Source of the DNA: Chitinophaga pinensis
GTDB lineage: Bacteria > Bacteroidota > Bacteroidia > AKYH767-A > OLB10
DNA: 14,433 nucleotides
Reading direction: 5' to 3'
NCBI GenBank assembly: GCA_945872015.1
Contig: CAMBYJ010000019.1
Span: 1 to 14,433, forward strand
Shown here: in pieces, positions 1 through 5,973 of the stretch
Numbering within the stretch: the first letter of the stretch is position 1
Layout: every line of letters begins with the position of its first letter
The notes under the pieces: generated by a model
Told to the model about the DNA's origin: nothing
What the model saw: only the letters and a program-made list of their open reading frames with translations
Database searches by the model: none
Program-made: the position numbers and the translations under genes

Positions 1-1
1 G

Positions 2-592
2 GTAGCCGATGTTGCAATCGAATTTACAAGACCTGATGCGGCAACTGGTAATTTGAAACGATGCTTAGATGCTAGAATTCCTGTAGTTTGTGGCACAACA
101 GGCTGGTACGATGAATTAAATCAAATCACTGATTTGTTTACAAGCAATAATGGGGCATTAGTTTATGCAAGTAATTTCAGTGTTGGTGTTAACATGATGT
201 TTGAACTTAACAGAATTTTAGCAAATTGGATGCAATCTCATAATGAATATCACGTTTCGCTATCTGAAATTCATCATACACATAAATTGGATAAGCCAAG
301 CGGTACAGCGGTAACGTTAGCAAACGGAATAATTGAAAACAATACAACCTATTCGAAATGGACATTGGAAGAAAATCAAGCTAATGCCATTTATATTGAT
401 GCGCAACGAGAGCCGGATGTTGTTGGAACGCATGATGTAAAATGGGAATCTGAAATTGACATCATTCAATTACACCATCACGCTAAATCGAGAGATGGAT
501 TTGCACTAGGAGCAATACATGCTGCAGAGTGGATAATCGGAAAGAAAGGAGTGTTTACTATGAAGGATATTCTTTTCGGAAATACTAATTAA
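2..592 (+). CDS. dapB: 4-hydroxy-tetrahydrodipicolinate reductase, 3' part
   Basis: DapB reduces 4-hydroxy-tetrahydrodipicolinate with NAD(P)H in the diaminopimelate/lysine pathway, in the cytoplasm. The gene runs in from the left edge; the open frame begins at base 2 and gives 196 residues. It opens with VADVAIEFTRPDAA, then VVCGTTGW, the usual DapB core after the nucleotide fold. The family signature E-I-H-H-T-H-K-L-D-K-P-S-G-T is present (first His of the pair at base 272), with the catalytic His pair and the Lys of the K-x-D-x-P-S-G-T motif. About 40 N-terminal residues with the GxxGxxG nucleotide loop lie outside the window, assuming the short form of roughly 240 residues seen in this phylum. 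A TTG at base 53 is an internal codon, not a start. lepB follows after 32 bases with no terminator, so the two are probably co-transcribed. Confidence 0.96.
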   Translation, partial: VADVAIEFTRPDAATGNLKRCLDARIPVVCGTTGWYDELNQITDLFTSNNGALVYASNFSVGVNMMFELNRILANWMQSHNEYHVSLSEIHHTHKLDKPSGTAVTLANGIIENNTTYSKWTLEENQANAIYIDAQREPDVVGTHDVKWESEIDIIQLHHHAKSRDGFALGAIHAAEWIIGKKGVFTMKDILFGNTN

Positions 593-624
593 ATAATTAA
601 TTTAGAAGCGAAATAACAGATATT

Positions 625-1728
625 ATGAATTGGAAATTTTGGAAAAAAGATACTGCGAGCGGTCCAAAAAGTAAAACAAGAGAATGGGTTGATGCCATCG
701 TTTTTGCGGTTGTTGCAGCTACTATTATCAGAACATTTTTCTTTGAAGCTTTTACCATCCCTACTCCATCGATGGAACGTACTTTAATGGTAGGCGATTT
801 CTTGTTTGTAAGTAAAATGCATTACGGAGCCCGTACACCAATGACTCCTATTTCCTTTCCTTTTGTGCATCAGGAACTACCAGTAATTGGAGGTAAATCT
901 TATTCAGAAGCAATCAAATGGGGCTATCACCGATTACCAGGATTTTCGGATATAAAGCACAATGATATTGTCGTTTTTAATTATCCGATGGAAGATGAAC
1001 GGCCAGTTGATAAGCAAACGCATTATATTAAACGTTGTGTGGGATTGCCAGGAGATACTCTTCAAGTAATTGATCGTATTGTTTATTTGAATAGTCAAAA
1101 AAACTTGGTTCCCAAAGGAAGTCAGCATACCTACCTGATTAAAACAACAGGCTACGGATTAGTTGAGGATACCTGGAAGAAATTAGAGATTAGCGAATAC
1201 CAACCTATTGGAAATGGAGAGTATCAGGCAATCTTATCGGATGAAGCAGTTAAAGAGTTAAAGAAAATTTCCGCGGTTAGTGCAGTAGAACCGATTATTC
1301 AACCGAAAGGATTTTTCGAAGGACATATCTATCCTTTTAATCCCTATTACCCTTGGAACACTGATAACTTTGGACCTATCTACATTCCTAAAGCCGGAGC
1401 TACCATTCAATTAGACACTAATAATATTTCCATCTATCAACGAGTGATTTTTGCTTATGAGCATAATACGGTTGAAGAAAAAGATGGTAAAATTTACATC
1501 AATGGCAAAGTGGCTACCTCGTATACTTTTAAAATGAACTATTACTTTATGATGGGTGATAATCGCCATAACTCGGCTGATTCACGTTTCTGGGGTTTTG
1601 TTCCTGAAGATCACATTGTAGGTAAAGCAGTATTTATCTGGATGAGTATTGATGGCAGCGCTACCAATCTGTTTAAGAAAATCAGATGGAACCGTTTGTT
1701 TAATATCATTCACTGGAACAACGATTAA
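625..1728 (+). CDS. lepB: signal peptidase I
   Basis: This enzyme removes signal peptides from secreted proteins at the outer face of the inner membrane. It has 367 residues. One membrane segment lies at about residues 22-40, after a basic N-terminus. The catalytic serine is Ser49 in TIPTPSME, and the general-base lysine is Lys136 in YIKRCVGLPGD. The C-terminal box MGDNRHNSADSRFWG (residues 310-324) is the third conserved block of the family. About 170 residues separate the Lys block from the C-terminal box, longer than in many bacterial LepB proteins; I recall such an insertion as common in Bacteroidota. It lies between dapB and a WbqC-family gene that begins four bases downstream, so this looks like one operon. 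No Shine-Dalgarno sequence precedes the ATG. Confidence 0.96.
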   Translation: MNWKFWKKDTASGPKSKTREWVDAIVFAVVAATIIRTFFFEAFTIPTPSMERTLMVGDFLFVSKMHYGARTPMTPISFPFVHQELPVIGGKSYSEAIKWGYHRLPGFSDIKHNDIVVFNYPMEDERPVDKQTHYIKRCVGLPGDTLQVIDRIVYLNSQKNLVPKGSQHTYLIKTTGYGLVEDTWKKLEISEYQPIGNGEYQAILSDEAVKELKKISAVSAVEPIIQPKGFFEGHIYPFNPYYPWNTDNFGPIYIPKAGATIQLDTNNISIYQRVIFAYEHNTVEEKDGKIYINGKVATSYTFKMNYYFMMGDNRHNSADSRFWGFVPEDHIVGKAVFIWMSIDGSATNLFKKIRWNRLFNIIHWNND

Positions 1729-1732
1729 CTCT

Positions 1733-2332
1733 GTGACTGCATTAGTCAGTACTTCTTACCTACCTTCTATCGAGTACCTGAAATTAATCAGTACGATGGA
1801 AGAAGTTGTTGTTGACCATCAAGAATTCTGGAAAAAAAAGACTGTTCGCAACAGGTGTCATATTTTATCTCCTAACGGGATTCAATGTTTGAGTGTGCCT
1901 GTGAATGCAAAGCATAACAGCACAGTTATTTCGGATGTAAAAATCGATTATAGTCAGCCTTGGATTCGTGTACACAAAGGTGCATTGGAAGCTGCTTATA
2001 ACACAGCTCCTTTTTTCGAGTTTATAAAAGATGATATTTGGAGTATCTATGATCGACAGCCTGAATTATTAATCGATTTAAACCGTGATTTTCTAGCATT
2101 ATTTCTGAAGAAACTGAAGTTATCCGTTAAAATTTCAGAAGCCCTTGCTTCAGAAAACAACATTCACGATTACCGAAAACTTTCTGATAATCATGGGTAT
2201 GAGCCCACTATTCTACCCTTTGATTCCTTTCAAAACTATAATCAGGTATTCAATTACAAGCACCCGTTCGTTCCTAATTTGAGCACGCTTGATTTCTTAG
2301 CTAATATGGGGTCGTTTGTAAGTGGTTGGTGA
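1733..2332 (+). CDS. WbqC-family protein, probable GTG start
   Basis: This belongs to the WbqC-like family, whose biochemical role is not settled; some members sit in polysaccharide clusters. The protein has 199 residues if it starts at GTG 1733. Family features seen are an N-terminal strand ALVSTSYLPSIEYLKLI, the block FWKKKTVRNRCHI (about residues 32-44), NGIQCLSVPV, IDYSQPWIRVHKGALEAAY and APFFEFIKDD. The start is chosen because the conserved N-terminal strand begins immediately after this GTG and the codon lies four bases past the lepB stop. An upstream in-frame ATG at 1649 would overlap lepB and add about 28 residues unlike the family. The next ATG (1796) would cut off the conserved strand. 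It is probably translated from the lepB mRNA. Confidence 0.85.
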   Translation: MTALVSTSYLPSIEYLKLISTMEEVVVDHQEFWKKKTVRNRCHILSPNGIQCLSVPVNAKHNSTVISDVKIDYSQPWIRVHKGALEAAYNTAPFFEFIKDDIWSIYDRQPELLIDLNRDFLALFLKKLKLSVKISEALASENNIHDYRKLSDNHGYEPTILPFDSFQNYNQVFNYKHPFVPNLSTLDFLANMGSFVSGW

Positions 2333-2355
2333 TACACCAATTTTTGTTAGTTTTG
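2326..2355 (+). promoter_or_regulatory. Bacteroidota-type promoter of fbaB-accD
   Basis: TTG at 2326-2328 is followed after 19 bases by TAGTTTTG at 2348-2355. This fits the -33 TTG and -7 TAnnTTTG consensus described for Bacteroides and Flavobacterium. Transcription would begin near base 2362, giving a leader of about 25 bases before the fbaB ATG. The -33 element falls inside the last codons of the preceding WbqC-family gene. This is a match by eye; no start site has been measured. Confidence 0.7.
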
Positions 2356-2386
2356 TCATTCAAATTATACTAAACAAAGTTTCAAT

Positions 2387-3445
2387 ATGTCGTTGCAAAA
2401 AATCACTGAATTACTAGGTCAGGATGCTGACTCCCTTTTGAACCACAACTGTAAGACAATTACAAAAGATCAGATTCATTTACCAGGACCTGATTTTACC
2501 GATAGAATTTTCATTCCAAGTAACCGTAGTAACCAGGTTATCAAAAGCATTAATACACTTTATAACCATGGACGTTTGGCGGGTACTGGCTATGTAAGCA
2601 TTTTACCAGTTGATCAGGGGATCGAGCATTCAGCCGGAGCTTCTTTCGCACCAAACCCTATGTTCTTCGATCCTGAAAATATTGTTAAGTTGGCAATTGA
2701 AGGTGGATGTAATGCGGTAGCTTCTACCTATGGTGTTTTAGCTTCTGTTTCGAGAAAATATGCGCATAAAATTCCATTCATTGTAAAAATTAACCACAAT
2801 GAGTTTTTAAGCTATCCAAACAAATTTGATCAGATCATGTTCGGTTCTGTTGAAGAAGCTTGGAATATGGGTGCTACAGCAGTTGGTGCTACAATTTACT
2901 TTGGCTCTGAAGAATCTTCTCGTCAGATAGTAGAAGTTGCACAGGCTTTTGAGCGTGCTCATGAATTGGGAATGGCAACTATTCTTTGGTGCTATACCCG
3001 TAACAATGCATTCAAGAAAGATGGTGTTGATTACCATACTTCAGCCGATTTAACAGGACAAGCGAATCATTTAGGAGTTACTATTCAGGCAGATATTATC
3101 AAGCAAAAGCTTCCAACCAATAACGGTGGATATACAGCAGTTAATTTTGGTAAGACGCATAAGAAAGTTTACGATGAATTAACAACTAACCATCCAATCG
3201 ATTTAGCTCGTTACCAAGTGGCAAATTGCTATATGGGTCGCATGGGTTTGATTAATTCAGGTGGTGAAAGTAAAGGTGCATCTGATATGGCAGAAGCGGT
3301 AACAACAGCCGTGATTAATAAGCGTGCGGGTGGTCAGGGATTAATTTCTGGTAGAAAGGCGTTTCAAAAACCTTTCAATGAAGGAATTCAAATGCTAAAC
3401 GCCATTCAGGATGTTTACCTGACAAATGAAATTACTATTGCTTAA
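2387..3445 (+). CDS. fbaB: class I fructose-bisphosphate aldolase (DhnA/FbaB type)
   Basis: The enzyme cleaves fructose 1,6-bisphosphate to dihydroxyacetone phosphate and glyceraldehyde 3-phosphate, or runs in reverse in gluconeogenesis, through a Schiff base and without a metal. It has 352 residues, close to the roughly 350 of E. coli FbaB. The barrel opening YVSILPVDQGIEHSAG carries Asp76, and the probable Schiff-base lysine is Lys239 in QADIIKQKLP. The glycine-rich phosphate-binding part is seen in LINSGGESKGASD and in RAGGQGLISGRKAF near the C-terminus. It has its own good promoter, and accD follows after 24 bases without a terminator. That pairing places a glycolytic or gluconeogenic enzyme and the first step of fatty-acid synthesis on one transcript. 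Confidence 0.95.
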   Translation: MSLQKITELLGQDADSLLNHNCKTITKDQIHLPGPDFTDRIFIPSNRSNQVIKSINTLYNHGRLAGTGYVSILPVDQGIEHSAGASFAPNPMFFDPENIVKLAIEGGCNAVASTYGVLASVSRKYAHKIPFIVKINHNEFLSYPNKFDQIMFGSVEEAWNMGATAVGATIYFGSEESSRQIVEVAQAFERAHELGMATILWCYTRNNAFKKDGVDYHTSADLTGQANHLGVTIQADIIKQKLPTNNGGYTAVNFGKTHKKVYDELTTNHPIDLARYQVANCYMGRMGLINSGGESKGASDMAEAVTTAVINKRAGGQGLISGRKAFQKPFNEGIQMLNAIQDVYLTNEITIA

Positions 3446-3469
3446 TAAGAACTCTCAAATACTACTACT

Positions 3470-4315
3470 ATGAGTTGGTTTAATCGAATTAAGGAAGGGA
3501 TTACTACTTCTACCAGTGAAAAGAAAGAAACACCTGAAGGATTATGGTACAAATGTCCCTCTTGCAAGAATATTCAACCATCCCAGGAGCACCAGAATAA
3601 CAATTGGGTTTGTATAAAGTGCGCTTATCATGAGCGTATCGGATCTGAAGAGTATTTCTCGATTTTATTTGATGAGAATGAATTTGTAGAGTTTAATGCA
3701 AATATGACTTCAGCTGATCCGCTTAACTTTTCTGACACTAAAAAATACGCTGACCGACTTGTTGATACTCAAAAGAAGACAGGCTTAAAAGATGCGGTAC
3801 GCACAGCATCTGGTAAATGTGGTGGTTATCCATTGACTATTGCCTGCATGGATTTTAAATTTATTGGCGGCTCGATGGGTTCGGTAATGGGAGAAAAGAT
3901 TGCAAGAGCTATCGATTATTCAATTGAACACAAGACTCCATTTTTAATGATTTCAAAATCAGGTGGAGCACGTATGATGGAAGCAGCATTATCGCTAATG
4001 CAAATGGCAAAGACATCTGCTAAGCTTACTCGATTAGCTGATGCTAGATTGCCATATATCTCTTTTTTAACTGATCCTACTACGGGAGGTGTAACAGCTT
4101 CATTTGCTATGTTGGGCGACTTAAACATTGCGGAGCCGGGTGCTTTAATTGGCTTTGCGGGTCCTCGCGTAGTTAAAGAAACAATTGGTAAAGATTTACC
4201 AAAGGGCTTCCAGACTTCTGAATTCGTTTTAGCGCATGGCTTTTTGGATATGATTGTTCCTAGAACTGAACTAAAAGACCGCATGACGCACGTCTTAGGC
4301 TATTTCGCACACTAA
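3470..4315 (+). CDS. accD: acetyl-CoA carboxylase carboxyltransferase subunit beta
   Basis: AccD pairs with AccA to move the carboxyl group from carboxybiotin to acetyl-CoA, giving malonyl-CoA for fatty-acid synthesis. It has 281 residues, the normal length. The N-terminal zinc ribbon is complete: Cys29, Cys32, Cys48 and Cys51 in two CxxC pairs (YKCPSC and WVCIKC). The crotonase-like carboxyltransferase core follows, with GGSMGSVMGEKI, ISKSGGARMMEAALSLMQM, FLTDPTTGGVTASFAMLGD, and AEPGALIGFAGPRVVKETI forming the oxyanion and CoA-binding elements. accA is not in this window. No clear intrinsic terminator follows, so some transcripts may continue into the small lipoprotein gene. Confidence 0.97.
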   Translation: MSWFNRIKEGITTSTSEKKETPEGLWYKCPSCKNIQPSQEHQNNNWVCIKCAYHERIGSEEYFSILFDENEFVEFNANMTSADPLNFSDTKKYADRLVDTQKKTGLKDAVRTASGKCGGYPLTIACMDFKFIGGSMGSVMGEKIARAIDYSIEHKTPFLMISKSGGARMMEAALSLMQMAKTSAKLTRLADARLPYISFLTDPTTGGVTASFAMLGDLNIAEPGALIGFAGPRVVKETIGKDLPKGFQTSEFVLAHGFLDMIVPRTELKDRMTHVLGYFAH

Positions 4316-4352
4316 TACTTTTTGCTGATTCGTTGTTATGTAAAGCAATTCA

Positions 4353-4514
4353 ATGAATCGATTTACCTGCCTTGTTTTAGTATTAATCATTGGCCTTTCT
4401 TCATGCAGTCATAAGGTTAATTGCGTTAAGCGGAAGCGTAAAATGGGTGTAAAAAATACCCGTTTAGAAAAGGAAATCCTGCATCCTAAACGTTATAACA
4501 ACCGACATCATTAA
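4353..4514 (+). CDS. very small basic putative lipoprotein, function unknown
   Basis: This is a 53-codon frame in what would otherwise be a 270-base gap. The first 18 residues look like a lipoprotein signal peptide: MNRF, a hydrophobic run CLVLVLIIGL, then the lipobox L-S-S-C with Cys18 as the acylated residue. The mature part is only about 36 residues, with twelve Lys or Arg against two Glu and four His, and a second Cys at 24. I do not recognise a family. Small basic lipoproteins of this shape are often missed in annotation of this phylum. A signal peptide ending precisely at a lipobox is unlikely in random sequence, which is the main support. TACTTTTTG (4316-4324), just past the accD stop, resembles the -7 promoter element with one extra T. 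Its role cannot be inferred. Confidence 0.6.
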   Translation: MNRFTCLVLVLIIGLSSCSHKVNCVKRKRKMGVKNTRLEKEILHPKRYNNRHH

Positions 4515-4585
4515 GTACTTACATCCGTTTGTTACCGAATAATCGCTAACTCCGATTATACTTTCGTTTTTCTAAATCTGAAAGT

Positions 4586-5311
4586 ATGCAAACATCAGCC
4601 GAATCAAAAATCAAGTTAAATGCTGCAGTAAGACAGTTTAATCGGTACCATCCCAGACATTTACAGGAATCAGAAGAAAAAATCAAAGGTGCCGAAACTA
4701 TCAATTTACTAGAATTTCTAGACTATCCTCCACTTTTTGATGAGGACTTAAGCATTATTCGAAATCTGGAGAATCTGGAGAAATTAAAGAAGCGCATGAA
4801 ATTCCAAAAAGTACGATTTAATCATCGATACCAATATGAGGATATCTGCTATTACAAACTGTTGAGCGAGCATTTATCTACTGTTAGAGTAAAAGAAATC
4901 AAGTCAATAAAATACGTACAAGAAATTGAATTTGAGGACATATTACCATTTAACCTAAACTTTTTATTTAATACAATTAGCACCTTTAATATAATTTTTT
5001 TTGAGGCTCCATGGAGAAGATTGTACCCAATTTTAAGTGAACATTTAATTATTAACGGAATTCAATCCAGCTACGAATTATGGGAAAATCTTGAACTTGC
5101 GTTCAAATTACGGCACGGAAACCTGATTATTAAGAGCAATCGACTGACTTTAAATAATTATGATGAAGAACAAGCTATTATTTATGTCGATTATCAGATA
5201 AAAACCAATCCGAAGTCGGCAGCTCGTTGGGTTCAGATGAAATTTTTTCTTTTACTTCAATTAGATGTTTGGCAAATTAAAGAAATTCAAAGTGATTATT
5301 TCTTTGAGTAA
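4586..5311 (+). CDS. conserved-looking protein of unknown function
   Basis: The frame encodes 241 residues, beginning MQTSAESKIKLNAAVRQF. I do not recognise a domain. It has no signal peptide and no clear membrane segment, although residues around 118-137 (ILPFNLNFLFNTISTFNIIF) are hydrophobic and probably form a buried strand or helix. The first 80 residues are rich in charged and leucine residues and probably helical. The rest alternates hydrophobic and polar residues, rich in Asn, Ile, Tyr and Phe, as in a soluble alpha/beta protein. It contains only one Cys. It lies alone between the small lipoprotein gene and rpsO. TACTTTCG at 4559-4566 is one mismatch from a -7 promoter box, but no TTG stands at a good distance. 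The long uninterrupted frame with normal amino-acid composition supports a real gene. Confidence 0.75.
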   Translation: MQTSAESKIKLNAAVRQFNRYHPRHLQESEEKIKGAETINLLEFLDYPPLFDEDLSIIRNLENLEKLKKRMKFQKVRFNHRYQYEDICYYKLLSEHLSTVRVKEIKSIKYVQEIEFEDILPFNLNFLFNTISTFNIIFFEAPWRRLYPILSEHLIINGIQSSYELWENLELAFKLRHGNLIIKSNRLTLNNYDEEQAIIYVDYQIKTNPKSAARWVQMKFFLLLQLDVWQIKEIQSDYFFE

Positions 5312-5315
5312 CCAG

Positions 5316-5445
5316 CGCTCAATACTTAAAATATTATTCAATTGGATTTTACTAAATACTGATATTCTGTTTGTTATAGATTTACTTTATTTTTGTTTTC
5401 AGGATTGATTTACGACGCTTAATTATTCAACAAACAGCGCTTAAT
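5316..5445. repeat. three copies of CGCTYAAT upstream of rpsO
   Basis: CGCTCAAT is at 5316-5323, and CGCTTAAT at 5416-5423 and 5438-5445. The last two are 22 bases apart, about two helical turns, and lie about 40-70 bases upstream of the rpsO -33 element. The first and third copies extend to CAGCGCTYAAT. They could be binding sites of a regulator, or chance in AT-rich DNA. Otherwise the 5312-5484 stretch shows only a second TAnnTTTG-like box (TATTTTTG, 5388-5395) without a well-placed TTG. Confidence 0.3.
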
Positions 5446-5484
5446 GATTTCTTTAATGAGATAATAAAAATACACTTCAATCTA

Positions 5485-5515
5485 TTGTTTAATAAGAATT
5501 TGGTTTATATCTTTG
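5485..5515 (+). promoter_or_regulatory. Bacteroidota-type promoter of rpsO
   Basis: TTG at 5485-5487 and TATCTTTG at 5508-5515 are separated by 20 bases. This matches the -33/-7 consensus of this phylum at every fixed position. Transcription would start near 5521-5523, giving a leader under 30 bases. That leaves no room for a structured S15 autoregulatory leader like the one known in E. coli. Confidence 0.8.
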
Positions 5516-5550
5516 CCCTCCAATAATAAAAAGAAAATCACCGAAGAATC

Positions 5551-5820
5551 ATGTTATTAACTTCAGAAGCAAAAAAAGAAATTTTCAAAAAACACGGTAA
5601 TAGCGAAACCAATACAGGTTCAGCAGAAGGTCAAATTGCATTGTTTTCTCATAGAATCAATCATTTAACTGGTCACCTAAAGACTAGTAAGAAAGACTTC
5701 TCAACGCAACGTGCCTTAATCCGTTTAGTTGGTAAGCGTCGTAGCTTATTAGATTATCTATACAAAACAGATATCAATCGCTACCGTGCTATTATCGCTG
5801 AACTAGGAATTCGTAAATAA
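5551..5820 (+). CDS. rpsO: 30S ribosomal protein S15
   Basis: S15 is a primary 16S rRNA-binding protein of the small subunit platform and helps form a bridge to the 50S subunit. The length of 89 residues is standard. Family features are the start LLTSEAKKEIFKKHG, then TGSAEGQIALFSHRINHLTGHLKTSKKDFSTQRAL, and the C-terminal GKRRSLLDYLYKTDINRYRAIIAELGIRK. It has a strong promoter and its own terminator, and pnp lies downstream, the same neighbour order as in E. coli. Confidence 0.98.
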   Translation: MLLTSEAKKEIFKKHGNSETNTGSAEGQIALFSHRINHLTGHLKTSKKDFSTQRALIRLVGKRRSLLDYLYKTDINRYRAIIAELGIRK

Positions 5821-5845
5821 GGCGATGTCGCCACAACGATAAATG

Positions 5846-5880
5846 AAAAGAGGCAATTCAAATTGAATTTGCCTTTTTTC
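5846..5880 (+). terminator. intrinsic terminator after rpsO
   Basis: An AT-rich hairpin with left arm AGGCAATTCA and right arm TGAATTTGCCT (one bulged T) is followed by a run of six T. Upstream A residues can extend the stem against the T run. It lies 26 bases past the rpsO stop. The stem is weaker than the two downstream terminators, so partial read-through into pnp is possible. Confidence 0.75.
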
Positions 5881-5924
5881 GTTTTATTACATCCGATTTA
5901 ATTCATAAGTATTATAAATCAAAA

Positions 5925-5973
5925 GCTGTCAAACGCTGTAAAAAAAAGCTGCAAAAAATGTCACAAAACGCTG
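5925..5973 (+). repeat. repeated GCTG motifs around the pnp start codon
   Basis: GCTG occurs at 5925, 5935, 5948 and 5970 in an A-rich, otherwise C/G-poor stretch, each copy following A or AC (AAAGCTG, AACGCTG, AAAGCTG, AACGCTG). The ATG at 5958 lies between the third and fourth copy. The alternation of the AAAG and AACG forms is visible directly. An RNA-binding role for translational control is speculation. Confidence 0.35.

Noticed and set aside
3916..4284. 122-residue open frame on the minus strand inside accD
   Set aside because: It is the antisense shadow of a strongly recognisable accD; its translation shows no domain or signal and there is no separate promoter.
4560..4585. Inverted ACTTTC/GAAAGT just before the 241-residue gene
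   Set aside because: Six-base arms in AT-rich DNA with a 14-base loop; too weak to call an operator or hairpin.
5821..5832. Perfect small palindrome GGCGATGTCGCC directly after the rpsO stop
   Set aside because: The arms are five bases with a two-base centre and no T run; the real terminator lies further down. It could be chance.
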